Below, in pieces: positions 12,732-25,905 of a stretch of 64,000 nucleotides of DNA. Both the position numbers and the translations under genes were made by a program. The DNA is taken from the NCBI RefSeq assembly GCF_954871325.1, contig NC_088777.1:4838509-4902508 (forward strand). The letters run 5' to 3'. The notes under the pieces are model-generated. The model made no database searches. It was not told where the DNA came from and saw only the letters and a list, made by a program, of their open reading frames with translations. This DNA comes from Gordionus sp. m RMFG-2023 (lineage: Eukaryota > Nematomorpha > Gordioida > Chordodea > Parachordodidae). Each line of letters opens with the position of its first letter. Position 1 is the stretch's first letter.

Positions 12732-13225
12732 CTTCTTAGAGCAGGATTTGTAGGGGTCATTGTAAAAAATCATTTATCGTATTTTTAAATATGAGACTCG
12801 ATGTCTCTGGTTGTAGCTATGTTTCTAATAATATAGCAGCAGTAGCACAAAAGTTAGTCAAATTGATTTTTGGCATCTTTAGAAAATATGATATTAAAAT
12901 AAGATAGATTAGTTGCGGTGAAATTGAAAACAAGCATAATATAAATATTTTTATCATCATGAAGTGCCCTTTTTCCATTAGAAATAGAAAAGATCAAAGA
13001 TCGATCTCGTACAAATTTTAGAGACTTTGTTGGGAAACAATTTTCATATAATTTATAATTGTTTAAATGTAAAAGTATTAAAAATTATAAATTTTTACGA
13101 TTTTTTTACCCATTTTTTAAAAAGAAAATAGAAGTGAACCAGATTTTATATCAATTTCCAAAATTTTTTGTAAGAACAAGTTATATTTATTAATTATATT
13201 ATAATATAAATTTTAGGTTTTAATA

Positions 13226-13462
13226 ATGTACTCCATTATAGATTTAGAAGATGATATATCTACTTCTATTGATGTGTACGATGAGAATCTTTTACCATTT
13301 CATAATTTACGTAAGTATTTTACTTTATGTAAAACGGATGGAGTAACCATACAATGATCTATGCAAAATGCTCTTTATGCAAAAACAAAATATCTTCTTC
13401 AAAGATTTTCAGTTCAAACCTAAAGAGGCATTTAGAATTATATAATTTTTATTATTTGTGAA
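13226..13462 (+). pseudogene. N-terminal part of outer hAT relic, split by insertion
   Basis: A + frame starts MYSIIDLEDDISTSIDVYDE. After a frame disruption it reads a BED-like finger, CSLCKNKISSSKIFSSNLKR with a following His. The sequence stops at the insertion point of the 7.5-kb hAT, and the same family resumes at 20930. Confidence 0.6.
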
Positions 13463-13479
13463 CAGTGTCTACATGGCCG

Positions 13480-13625
13480 GGGGGGTAGGAGACAAATGCC
13501 TCCAAAAAATATTGGCATTTTGGGGGGTAGGTATTAATTTTGGGGGGTAGATATTGATTTTTGGGGGGTAGGCATTTGTTTTTGGGGGGTAGGTATTGAT
13601 TTTTGGAGGGTAATTTTTGACTTGT
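13480..13625 (+). repeat. subterminal G-rich repeats of the 7.5-kb hAT
   Basis: About five imperfect copies of a 22-25-bp motif around TTTTGGGGGGTAGGTATTGAT just inside the left terminus. Subterminal repeats of this kind usually bind hAT transposase; that role is inferred. Confidence 0.75.
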
Positions 13626-13699
13626 ATTATTATTTTTAAATCCAATAATCGATATGATTATCGTTGATTTTCTGAAAAATGTCAATTAAAGAAAAGATA

Positions 13700-15480
13700 T
13701 CTGTCAATTTATAAATATTATACACTATATTTATTTTTTTAAATTTTTAGAAAATTCATTTACATAATGGGATTTAGATTTTCACAGTATCAATTTTAAA
13801 TTATCAATATATATTTTTTTATAATAAGGACCTTTTGAATAAAGAATCCCTTTTATGATAAGATAATCCTACTCAATTAACAATATAAAGAAACATTTTT
13901 GGATTTTAAAAAGGTAATTTTTTAAGCATATAATTGCATTTTCCTTAATTTGATGATAGATAAATAAATATAATAAAGAATGAAGCTATTTTTATTTAAT
14001 CTTAATATGTATACTTAATAAGTTATCTGGGTTTTGAACCATGGCAATTATTTTTGCTAATAATTTTTTAAATAATCATTTTCAATGGGGTAAATATTAC
14101 CACATTTTTGTGAGGCAATCAGGTTGGACCCATAATTGATTTCTATTTATGATAAATGATTCTTTGAGGTAAGTGTAAATTATATACAAAATTATAAGTG
14201 AGAGGTGAAAACCATTGTGTGATAAAAAATTTGTTAAAAGAATTGATAAATTTTTTATTTCATTATTAGATAAATTTTATATAACATCAAATTTTCCATA
14301 ATATATTTGGCCTTTTTTCTAAATATTTATAGAAATCTTGGGAGAATGAACAGATAATCTATTCCTCTCATTTGATTATTGATTTAAGAAAAGATTTCAA
14401 TTAAATGAATTGACAAAGTGATTCCATATACTGAAATATTGTTTATTTTTGTTAACAATAAATTAAATTTTTGGATATGGCTTGGGAATAATCTTTGAAA
14501 CCTATGATGTGGTTTGGGTTTGGATTTCCATTAAACATGAACTGGGCCTGAAAATTATTTTTACTTATGACCTAGGCTGGATGAAGAAATCAATGCCAGT
14601 GAAGGTCTCTAATTTCAATGATTAAAATATATCATTTCTCAGACTTTATTTGAAGATAAATGAATGGGCAAATCACAAATATGCCTGTTTTCAATTATTT
14701 GCAAAATTTATTAGGATTGTTAATTTAAAGAAACTATGATTTCAAAGCATCATACATTTCTAAAAATTGTTGGACACTAAGAAATAAAGAAATCAATTGT
14801 GAAGTGTATAATGGAGGAAATATTGATCCATGATTGTTTTGGCATAAATAACAAAAAATATTATATTTTTTGTGACCATGCATTAAGCTTACATATAATA
14901 TAATAGGAATCTTTTAAGAAAACATTATCAAAAATATAAGTTAATAGCTGATAGTCCATTATGAATGACTGGTAATCAGAATTTTCTTCTTTATTCAATG
15001 ATGGGTGCATAATAAATTTCCTTTATATGATGATGATTGAATCAGTAAATTTTTCATTATTTTTATAAAATATGTTAATAGAGTGTATATTTATGAATTT
15101 TAATTTAAAAACAATAAGGGTCTAGAATATATTTTTTTGATTATAAATTACAAATACAAATGAATAAGAATTTATTTTAAAAGATTTTAATATATTTTTT
15201 AGATTAAAAATATAATACAAATGAATAAAAATTTATTGTGCACATATATTAAAATATCTAAATATATATTTCTTTATTATATTTTGTAAAACCACTGGAA
15301 AATTTTAAAATTACACCCTCATTTAAACAAATATAAATTTAATTTCTGAATCACACCTCATAAGATAGGAGAATTTTAAGATTCAGCCATCCACCGTCAA
15401 ATAAAGGATAAAATTATGATTCTCCATCATTCTTGATGGCCATCAGTGAGTAAAAAAATATTATCTAAATATTTATTTCA
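13700..15480 (+). other. 5' non-coding part of the 7.5-kb hAT
   Basis: No exon recognised. It lies between the subterminal repeats and the first recognised transposase exon, and may hold the promoter and 5' untranslated exon. The first coding exon is preceded by a CTAG acceptor-like site, so an upstream exon is possible. Confidence 0.4.
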
Positions 15481-15492
15481 TTTTTATTCTAG

Positions 15493-18400
15493 ATGCCAAG
15501 TAACAAAACAATATATAAAGTCAAATGTGACTATATTAATTGTAAAACTTCTAAAATAAGAAGTGACAAAATAAATAACCATTATAAACATAAACATCCT
15601 CATGTCAAGTTATCTGATATCAAATTTACAAAGATAGCTATCAAAAAGGATAATAATTGGGTATCCTTAAATAAAGATATTCCATTCAATATCACAAATG
15701 GGGTTGAAACCAAGTTACAAAAAAAATCAATAACATCTTACTTCCAAAAAGTAATTTTTTATATATATTATTTTAATTCATGACAATAAATATAAGTAAA
15801 AATAACCTTAAATTTTGTGAATTAGTAGAAACCAATTCTTCATCTATAATTTGAGCATAATACTTTTAATTTTTATTAAAGATAAGATTTTTAATATATA
15901 GGTACATTTTTATTATGCCCTTTATCAATTTTGAAGGAAATAAATTATAAGAATATTTAAATATTTCAACTTTTGTTAAAAAAAAATTTATATATTATAA
16001 TTAAGAATAAAATAAGTCATTTGCCTAAAATTTTCACTACTCTTTATTTAATAATTAGCACAAATCTTTTATTGAAGATTCCCAAATTATATTATCTCAT
16101 ACAATGCCCAGTTCCAGTGATCTGCTGATTTTGAATAATGAGGTACTTAATTTAAATAAGATTTGTTTTATAATTTTGAAGGGAATAAATGAGGATATTC
16201 AGATATTTTCATGAACAAATTTTAATTAATCTTTATTTAATAATTAGCTCAAATCTTTTACTGAAGATTCCCAAATTATATTATCTCATACAATGCCCAG
16301 TTCCAGTGATCTGGTGATTTTGAATGATGAGGTACTTAATTTAAATAAGATTTGTTTGATAATTCTGAAGTGAATAAATTATGAAATATTTTCCACTTTT
16401 CTATATCTTAATTAAGAATAAAATTTTTATTAAAATTAAGATTTTCATAAGTAAACAAATTTTAACCACTCTTTATTTAATAATTAGCATGAATCTTTTA
16501 TTGAAGATTCCCAAATTATATTATCTTCTCATACAATGCCCAGTTCCAGTGATCTGCTGATTTTGAATAATGAGGTACTTAATTTAAATAAGATTTCTTT
16601 TATAATTTTGAAGGGAATAAATGAGGATATTCAGATATTTTCATGAATAAACAAATTTTAATTATTCTTTATTTAATAAGTAGCACAAATCTTTTACTGA
16701 AGATTCCCAAATTATATTATCTCATACAATGCCCAGTTCCAGTGATCTGGTGATTTTGAATGATGAGGTACTTAATTTAAATAAGATTTGTTTGATAATT
16801 CTGAAGTGAATAAATTATGAAATATTTTCCACTTTTCTATATCTTAATTAAGAATAAAATTTTTATTAAAATTAAGATTTTCATAAGTAAACAAATTTTA
16901 ACCACTCTTTATTTAATAATTAGCATGAATCTTTTATTGAAGATTCCCAAATTATATTATCTTCTCATACAATGCCCAGTTCCAGTGATCTGCTGATTTT
17001 GAATAATGAGGTACTTAATTTAAATAAGATTTCTTTTATAATTTTGAAGGGAATAAATGAGGATATTCAGATATTTTCATGAATAAACAAATTTTAATTA
17101 TTCTTTATTTAATAATTAGCACAAATCTTTTACTGAAGATTCCCAAATTATATTATCTTCTCATACAATGCCCAGTTCCAGTGATCTGCTGATTTTGAAT
17201 GATGAGGTATTTAATTTAAATAAAACTATACACTCTTTAATAATAATTAGCAAACACACAAAGTTATTGAAAATTCCCCAATTATATCTTTTTTTCATCC
17301 AATTATCAATCCCAATGCAAGCCAAAATATTTCAAACATTAAAGGCCCAAATATTATTCAATTATATAAAAAAAAGGAGCCTAATGACCCTTTTCATTTC
17401 ATATTCTTTAGAATGACAAATATCTTGATTAATTTCATAATTTCCATAGGCCCATGTCAGCCATGTTCAAATATATTTCAATATCCTGTTACTCACAAAA
17501 GGTTTTTAAAAAATTTAATTTTTATTAATTTTTACGCATCCATTATTTCTACTTTTAAATAGGAGCATGAATATATCCTATTATAAAAAGGTTAATATTG
17601 ATGGTTCCCTCAAACCAAGAAATTGGTTATCCTATAGCACCACTTTAGACAAAGTCTTTTGTCTTTATTGTCTTATGTTTGGTGGCCCTAAATCCAATAC
17701 TTTTTGGACTCAACTTGGAGTAAATAATTGGAAAAATTTTAAGCGTGACTTAGAGAGACATGAGTCATCTTCTATTCATAAGGATTGTGAATACACCAAC
17801 ATGACTTGGCTTGCAAATAAGCGTATTCAAGATCATTTTCTATCAAATAGGCTTGATATAATAATGGAAAATCGTAATATAGTTCATAATATTATTGATG
17901 CCATTATATACCTTATAAAATGTAACATAGCCTTTTGGGGCACTAATTCGAATGAAGGTAATTTTATGTGCCTCATAAAATTAATGGCAAAAACGGTTCC
18001 AACTTTACGGGCATACATTGATAACAACGAAAAATTGAGGAGAAAAAAATCAGATAAAATTTCAAGACCTTATATAAATTTATTGTCATATGGCCATGTG
18101 AAAAAAATTATTGAAGTCATTAAGATAAAAATAATAAAATGTATTATTCAAAAAATTAAAGAGAATTGTGCCTATAGCATCATATTAGATGGAACATATG
18201 ATGTGTCTAAAAAAGAATGCATTGCTTTACTTGTAAGATATATAGAAGATGATCCGCATCCACATCCTGTAGAAAGGATCATCCATGTTTTTACAACATC
18301 AGAAACCACCGGGGAAAATATAAAGAAACATGTTTTTTCTAAGTTCAAAGATCTTGGTCTTCCTCTTGATTATATGGTTGGGCAAAGTATGGATGGTGCA

Positions 18401-19940
18401 GGGAATATGAGAGGAGTATACAAAGGAATGCAGGCTTTAATATTGAAAGAGGCTCCAAAAGCCATATATATTTGGTGCCATGCACATAGGCTCAATTTAG
18501 TAGTTGCTCATGTTTGTGGATGCAAAATAGAAATGAAAAAGGTAATGGGAATATTGGATGAGTTATATAATTTCATGAATGGGGTAAGACGTCAAGGAGT
18601 GTTTGTTAAATATCAAATGACAAAGTCTAAAAAATCTCTTAAAAGAATAAAAAATACAACAAGGTAAATATAATATTTTTAATGTAACTTATCTTTTTTT
18701 AGAAATTGGTCATCATCTTATAAAGCTGTAGAAATTTTTTTAGATGTTTATGAACATATTATAGCATCATTAAATGAATTAAAAGATTCTAATGACCCAA
18801 GCACCTCTTCTATTGCCGATGGATTATTAACAAGAATTAAGGATGAAGATTTCATATTAAGTCTATTTATTTTGAAAGAAATATTGAAATGCACACATGA
18901 GGCTTGTATTGAAATGCAGGCAGTTGGTAATGATTTGGCTATGGTAACTAAATTAATACAACACACAAAAAATAAATTACAAAGACTAAGAGGTTAAAAT
19001 TAGTTACGATTTCTATAAATAATTTTAAAATGTAGCTAATGGGGATAATATTTTTTTAAAATTGCATTCCTTATCTAACAGTTATTTGAAAAAGAATAAT
19101 GTTACAACGGAATTGCATAATATAAAATCAATATTCAAATTTGATCAAACAGCATTCAATAATTATGTTAAACAAAAAAAAAACAAGTTGAATAAAAAAA
19201 GATTTAAAATTATTATTTAGCATTATAGATATAAAAGGGAAATATTTTTCCCTGTGCTTGATACAATCATTAATGATTTAAATGAAAGATTTAATTATGA
19301 TTGTTTAAATTTTTTATCTCAAATATCTCTTTTTACACCAGCTGGAATTATAGCCAATGATAGAATAGAAGGGTGGCAAATATCTCAAATTTGTCATACT
19401 TACCAATTAAATGCTCAAGATATTGCTCGTGAATATAATGATTTTCGATCTTTATATTTGGATTCACAAGCAATCATTTATTGCAAGGATCTTTTGAAAA
19501 TAAAAAAGAATGATGGGTTATATATTGATGAAAGTAATTTATTGATATTTTATTTAAAATTATATATAATTAAAGGTATTGTAAACGATGAAACCGAGGA
19601 AGATATCAATAACGATAACATAATTAATACAAAAAAATGGATAAAATATTCATTTATACTACCATATCGTCTTTTAAATAAATTAAATTCTTATTCTAAT
19701 TTATATTTATTATATAAATATTTATTGACTCTACCAACTACTTCTTGTTCAGCCGAAAGAGTGATGAGCAAAGTCAAAATAAATAAAACTAGAATGCGGA
19801 ATAAAATTTCTGACCCCTTTTTAGAAAATTTACTTCTAATATCCAGCGAAATTGATGTTTTTGAAAGATTTAAAATAGACGACATTATAACGCGATTTGC
19901 ATCTACGTCTAAAAGATTAACTAAATTATTAATAAAATAA
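15493..19940 (+). CDS. spliced hAT transposase (zf-TTF / DUF4371 type)
   Basis: Inferred exons: 15493-15750; six copies of one short exon (16059-16142, 16248-16331, 16488-16574, 16684-16767, 16924-17010, 17120-17206); 17251-17501; 17563-18663; 18703-18992; 19036-19166 (weak donor); 19221-19940. Joined, they give about 1,087 codons in one frame. The first exon has a C-x4-C..H-x3-H finger and ends KKSITSYFQK. Around the 17501/17563 junction is a TTF-type finger (RNWLSYSTTLDKVFCLYC). The DUF4371/RNase-H-like core follows, with ILDGTYDVSKKE (first Asp), GQSMDGAGNM (second Asp) and CHAHRLNL. The C-terminus has the hAT dimerisation motif TTSCSAERVMSKVK. The domains are in the normal order and the long exons are uninterrupted, so the gene may be functional. 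Exon joins are by eye. Confidence 0.75.
16040..17210 (+). repeat. tandem array of six duplicated transposase exons
   Basis: Six repeats each contain a conserved AG, an 84- or 87-nt open segment and GAG|GTACTTAATTTAAATAAG (GTATTT in the last). Spacing alternates between about 196 and 240 bp; copies 2-4, 3-5 and 4-6 are all exactly 436 bp apart, so the array grew as dimers. Each segment encodes about HKSFIEDSQIILSHT-MPSSSDLLILNNE. Copies 3, 5 and 6 carry an extra TTC, which keeps the frame. The 17251 exon starts with a diverged relative (HKVIENSPIIS), suggesting the original unit. Confidence 0.85.
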
Positions 19941-20019
19941 GTTATATCTTTTTCACAGCTAATTATATACGCCTTTTTAATAATGTAAATTTAATTTAAT
20001 AGTTTTTTATATCATTCTA

Positions 20020-20420
20020 GTCCGGTGCATAATATAATACTATATTCATTTTATTTAAATATTTTATAATAGTTATATTTACATAAATGTTTTTATAATT
20101 CCAGTGCAAAATATATTATATTCATTTTATTTTAATATTTTATATAAAACTTATATTTACATAGATGTTTTTATAATTCCAGTGCAACTATATTCATTTT
20201 TTTCTCATATTTTATATAAAAGTTATATTTACATAAAAAAATTTATATTTCCAGTGCAAAATATACTCTATTCATTTTATATTTTATATAATAGTTATAT
20301 TTACATAAATGTTTTTATAATTCTTGTGCAAAATATACTATATTCTTTATTCTAATATTTTATATAAAAGTTATATTTACATAAAAATTTTTTTTATATA
20401 ATAGTTATATCTATATGAAT
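20020..20420 (+). repeat. A+T-rich tandem repeat, about 60-85 bp unit
   Basis: Four to five irregular units around AGTTATATTTACATAAATG, TTTTTATAATTCCAGTGCAA and TATATTCATTTTA. It lies between the transposase stop and the right end of the 7.5-kb hAT. The short open frames here are repeat read-out, not genes. Confidence 0.7.
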
Positions 20421-20430
20421 GTTTTTAATT

Positions 20431-20574
20431 AATATAAAGGCATTAGTATTTATAGAATCAAGCTATACCTCTTTAAAATTACTCATTTTGTTTTTTTTAC
20501 TTAATATAAAGGTATTAGTAATTATAGAATCAAGCTATACCTCTTTAAAATTACTCATCTTATATTTTTTTACT
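20431..20574 (+). repeat. two direct copies of a 72-bp unit
   Basis: Two near-identical copies start at 20431 and 20503, each with AATATAAAGG(C/T)ATTAGTA, ATAGAATCAAGC and TATACCTCTTTAAAATTACTC. They lie inside the 7.5-kb hAT. Confidence 0.8.
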
Positions 20575-20929
20575 AAATTTTTGATATTTTTTTATAGTAA
20601 TGTAAATATGTTATCTCATTTAATACTATTATATTAATTTTTATGAAAATAAATTGATTATCAATCAAATTATGAAAAGATTGCACTACCTACTTAAATA
20701 TAAGTTAATTGAAAACGGATAGTAACAATAGTTATCAGTTTGTAAATTTTTTTTTCCAAAGCAGGTCTGAATGTTTGTAAGGGTATAAATAGTGACTTAA
20801 TATAAGATTTTCTTGATTAAGGCAAATATCGCGGCCGAAGGCCGCGAAATTTTTTTAGGGGGGTAGGGGTAGATTTGGGATGGGGGTTGCCTCCATCAAA
20901 TTTTCTGCCATGTAGACGCTGTTTGTGAA

Positions 20930-21350
20930 GATCATAACCATATGTATATAATAAAAATTATAGATTTCCTTCACTATATGATGAGAGTAAAATATTGGCA
21001 TCAATAATTCACCCAAAATTTAAGCTTAATTGGCCTTTTATTAATCTGCCACAAATTGTTGCTAAAATACAGGGTCAACCATATGCAGATCCTTCAAATG
21101 AATGCATGGATCGATACCTTTTATGGGAAAAACTCGTTACCAAAATGCCCTTTCCATTAATATTTTTTTTTATTCTAATGATGATTCAGTAAATATTTTT
21201 AATAATTATGTTAAATTAAAAAAAAACATTTGTGGTTGTTTAAATGATGATAATTTAGAAAAAATTTTATTATTAAAGGCTAATTTAATTATAAATAAAT
21301 ATATTCTAATTGTTATACTTATATTATATTATTCAATTACAATAAATTAA
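20930..21350 (+). pseudogene. C-terminal part of outer hAT relic
   Basis: Directly after the TTTGTGAA duplication the + strand reads YRFPSLYDESKILASIIHPK then FKLNWPFINLPQIV, like the 4550-5041 fragment. Further on a second frame reads DDNLEKILLLKANL, the end of the hAT dimerisation region. It is broken by frame shifts and lacks the catalytic core. With 13226-13462 it forms one element disrupted by the later insertion. Confidence 0.75.
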
Positions 21351-23260
21351 TTAAAGCTTTTATCTGAACATTGTATATATAATCCATATATATATTATAA
21401 TAATATGTTATTACAAGGTAAGTTATAATAGTAAAAAAAATTATAATATTAGTAAATCACAATTATATAAAGTTATATTTCTTGCTATTTTTTATTGATT
21501 GAGATTCAAGTACACTTCGTTAACATTATAATAGGCAGCAAATTGGCCAAAGTCTATCTTATGCATAGTGTTCAATTAGGGGGTTTCGGATATTGAAAAA
21601 ATAAAGCTGAGATAATTGTATTTTACTATGTTTATGGCTAATCTTTGGCGTAGGTAGAATCCCTCGTCGGGATCCTCGGCCCTAGCAGACATCCGTTTTC
21701 TCAGCTCTTTAAGAAGGCAAGGGCATGAGAGCCGAACGACGTTAGAGTCATGGCGATTAATGGTAGGAATGTATAATTGGCGGGAAGAGATGGCGAATGG
21801 AGGCGAAGTTTCTCATAAATAATATATAAAGAGAGTAAACGAATGTTTTAAAAAAATTGGCACTATTTAGCATTACCTCTTTTTAAACCTAGCTACTTGG
21901 CTGTAAGTAATTAATCTTAAATGTGTAAGATTTTTGATGATAGGATTGGGCAGAACGATTATCAATAGCAAAATGAGTTTGCTTAAAAAATTTAATCAAA
22001 TGGTCCCACTTCTAAAGATTTTTAATATTTTTCTAGTCACTATTTAGAATATAGGTGGTTAATATAAAGATGAATAATAACATTCATTTTAATAACTATA
22101 TACAGAGATGGTAGACAAAAAGAGATGACTGTTTTATTGTATATTATATTAAATATTTATATTTTATACTTTTAGACCCTCTATCTCAAAAAATGAATAA
22201 TATAAAACAGTTACCATGAAAATTTTTTTTGTACTAGTTTAAGTTATAAGCCTGTATGGTAAGCTATCATATTTTTGTGTGATATGGAAATGCGCAGCAT
22301 ATACAAGGAAGGTTTGGGGATGAACTACTCAATCCCCCATGAAAAAAAGACTGAGTAAAATCTTGTGATTTCATAATTCTTTTATTAATATCTAGATATG
22401 CTTTCATTTTTTAAAAATATTTTTTAAGGTCAGGATCTTAAATCCGAGAAAATTGACAAATTTAGGATCGCAGGATCGGCGATCTTTTGATTCGATCCTT
22501 TAACAACTCTGCAATGAATGCAATATTTATATTATTTGGCATGAATACGAGTTTACTGATAAAATGCCTACCACCTTCTAAATTACCTTTAACAAGATAG
22601 CAGAAAATTATCAAGAAATACTTTCATTTAGAAAATAATGTCTATGATTGTGTGTAATTTATATATAGTCGATGTTTAGCAATATTATTTTTTTAGAATA
22701 CGTCTATAATATAGGTATTAATTTATACTTCAATACATTTGCTCTATTTCATTAAAAATTTTAATAGATAAACCGCAAAGAAATTTATCCTACCCCATTC
22801 ATGAAAAATTGGAAGCAAACTGTTTATACCCCCTCCCCCTACTCATGTAGACGCTGATTAACACAAGAATAAGGATAAATAATTGTCTCATTGAAATTCA
22901 CTCTATGTCCTTTTAAAAAAACTTAGACTTAAATCCGCTCATATATAGTAGAGCGGTGTACGCCTCATATAATGCAGTGGTAATATTGTTAAACGGTTGG
23001 ATTAAGATTTTTGTCAAAATTATTGTAGGGAGATTTTGCACATAGATGGCAGAAGGCATTTCAATTTCGTTGCCTTAGAACTATTCAATGTCCACTAATG
23101 TATTGTATTAAGTGCTGCTTCTTAAATGTTTTATTAATGATTATATTTTTCCATATCCATCCAACTAATAGGATTGATAAATCATAAACATATGGTTATT
23201 TTAACACCAATTAAATTGGCTTAATGTTTAGGATTATTTTAATTTATACCTATTAAATAT
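21351..23260. other. gene-free stretch with MITE scraps
   Basis: No gene. A less A+T-rich patch lies at 21645-21790 and I do not recognise it. A GGATC-rich remnant ends in TTTAACAACTCTG at 22429-22511. The end of a CATGTAGACGCTG-type element is at 22844-22856. A worn TAGTGTTGTTAAACGG-family copy lies at 22988-23075. Confidence 0.45.
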
Positions 23261-23261
23261 G

Positions 23262-25905
23262 CAGGGGCGTCGCTAGCCTTTATAATCTCATGGAGCTCAA
23301 CTAAAAAAATTTTTATTTCGGCTGAGTTATTAATATATAATACATTTTGATGATTTAATATGGTTTTTCTTTTGAAAAACTAAAAATAAAAATAGTTTTT
23401 ATTTATCCCTCTTTTGTTTAGACTTAAATGACATAGAAACTATAAATAGTATTTTTAAGTCCTTTTTTGTTTAGATTTAATTACATTAAAGTTAAAACAT
23501 ATGGTTTGTGTTTTCTTTCAACCATGAGTTTTTTTTTTACATTTGGATTTCTTAGTAAGATATACATTAATCAAGAATTCGATATTTAGGCCCCAGAAAT
23601 TTCCTGAATCTGGAAGTATAATTAGGTTTTGAAAGGTATAGGGATGTTGGTTATATCCTAAATTATATAATAATACAACTCCTCTTTTCAAAGACTATTT
23701 TTCCCTTTGAATATTATATTTTAATTCATAATTGCACTTTTTATTTTCCCTTAAAAGAATATATAAAATTATGTTTACAAAAATCTTATATTTTTAGTTT
23801 TAATATTTTTAGAATTGATTAATTGCGTTTTATAAAATTCTATTTTCAATAACTTTTGTAGTTGAATATAGATTGTCAAATTATTCTATCTCCAACGTTT
23901 TATTTTTTTAATGATTTATTGTGCTATATCCTTAAAAATTATATTCTTATTGGTAATTTGTATTCTTTTATAGCCTGCTGTAATATCAATAAAAAGATTT
24001 TGCTATATGTCCAGAGGATATGGCTGGCTAATTTTAGAAGATTAACCTCGCCCTAAAAATAATTTTGTGATATTTATTCCACAAAATCGTAATTCCATCT
24101 AATCCTATAGTTAAATCCATTTATTTATTGATGAATCATGCTTTAATTAAAAGCATAACATAAAAAATTCTCATAAACGGGTCATTCGAAAAAAAACGAT
24201 CGGCAACGTACATAGTCAGATCAAAAAAGTTAATATTTTTTATTATATCAAATAAAATTATATTAAATATAGGTCCTTTCTAAAACTGTGCTTTGCAGCC
24301 CCTTGAACCTATTATATATATTACCAATTTTTGTATAGATATAATACATTTCCGAGATTGAGGTGATAAATTAAAAAAATATTATCAATTTTACTTTTAA
24401 AAATATTTTTAGGGAAATATAGCAGGAAAAAATAAAATGAAATTTATATTATTTTTAAAATAACAATATACAAAATAATAGGTTTATCACAAATAGATAT
24501 TATATTGTTTGAAGGAGCAATTTGGCAAGTTATACGATAAAAATCTTAGGAATAGATATAGAATCTAAATAATACAAATAGCGTACTAGGAATCGTTCGT
24601 GGGGCATGCAAAATAATCAGAAATTAAGCACGAATAGAGGAGAATATTTCTTTGTAATATGATAAGCTTGAAAAAATGGGACTTAGTATAGATATATAAT
24701 TTTATTTTAAAAAATAGCATACTATGTATTTTCCTTTTGTCAGTCATACAAAATAATCAGAGGTGTACTAAGAATAGATAATCTTTTTTGGAAGACATAT
24801 TGAAGATTCAAAAATGTAAGACACATATTAAATCTTATTTTAATAATAAAAATAGATCACTATTTATTGTTCTTTTGCCAGATCTTTCATGGATAGTAAA
24901 ATCAGTTACATGTATAATTCTGTATAAATAGGATATAATCTCACTTTACACTACGATATTTGTAGTCCTATATCTATCAATTATGGGAAGAACAAACTCG
25001 ATATATGCTAGCTACATATAACTGTTCATGCGAAAGGATAGGTTAACAACTTTGTATAAAGTTTGCCCCTAATATTTATTAATTGTCATGACAAAATATG
25101 GTTTAATGGGAAATTATCTATGCTTATACAAATGGTAGGCCACAATCAATTGGAATTAGATTTATTCTAGAAATAAAAAATCTAGTAACGATAAAGTTAC
25201 TAGAAATTTTTTTGCCTCAATATAATTAGGATTTTAAGAAGTGATACAAAATTTAATCCAATTGCTCAAAACAAATTGAATTTCTCATTAAAGTTATAGT
25301 TCCCTGACTTTGAGCTATAGTTTCGGCTGCCGTGAAAAATATATTTTAGCCATTTTTATTAAAAATATTAAGTTCAAAAAGAAAATCAAAATTAGAAACA
25401 AAAAATGAAATCTGTGGGTATAAAAAAATATATTTCCATATTATAATGCAAATATGAATGTAACGCGAATAAAAAACGGCAGGGACCCCTTATAGTACTG
25501 GTAGAAAAAAATATATCCTATTCTTATACAAATAAAACAAAAAAACTATATACCCTCATGATAAGGTATTTTTCAATGTATGTTGTTCTTCAAGATCTGC
25601 ATTTTAGATATTGTTTTCCAAAACGAACCTATCATAATTGAAAATTATTATATTTGATAGATGAAAAAGTATTTTAATTTTATGTTTTTAAAACTAAAAT
25701 ATTTTTTATTCAACTTGTTTTATTGTTTAATATTATTATCAAATTAAATATTTATTATATTTATCAAATACAACATTATTATTTTTCAAAATAATATCGG
25801 AATTTGATTGTAATTTAGAAAATATTTTTTCTCCATTAGCTATATTTTCATTAATTTTTTTTATATTTTGAAGGGGCTTTTCCTCCCCCCAGCCTCACTA
25901 GTAAT
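23262..25905. mobile_element. possible decayed hAT-like element
   Basis: The left side reads CAGGGGCGTCGCTAGCC, a typical hAT terminus. A loose complement (CCCCAGCCTCACTAGTAATG) is near 25885-25905. The interior is A+T-rich with no frame I recognise. No duplication was found, so the right boundary is doubtful. Confidence 0.3.

Larger units (their letters stand above)
13455..20929 (+). mobile_element. 7.46-kb hAT element with exact TSD, probably autonomous type
   Basis: The element is 13463-20921, flanked by perfect 8-bp repeats TTTGTGAA (13455-13462 and 20922-20929). Ends: CAGTGTCTACATGGCCGGG on the left; the right end in complement is CAGCGTCTACATGGCAG. The left subterminal zone (13490-13620) repeats TTTTGGGGGGTAGGTATTGA about five times, a likely transposase-binding array. 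Near the right end is a GCGGCCGAAGGCCGC hairpin followed by TTAGGGGGG. The 524-bp MITE at 43147-43670 has the same ends and the same kind of hairpin. Inside is one spliced transposase gene. It sits within an older hAT relic (13226-13462 and 20930-21350). Confidence 0.9.

Noticed and set aside
23262-25905. treating this as a confirmed hAT
   Set aside because: Only the left end is convincing; kept as a low-confidence call.
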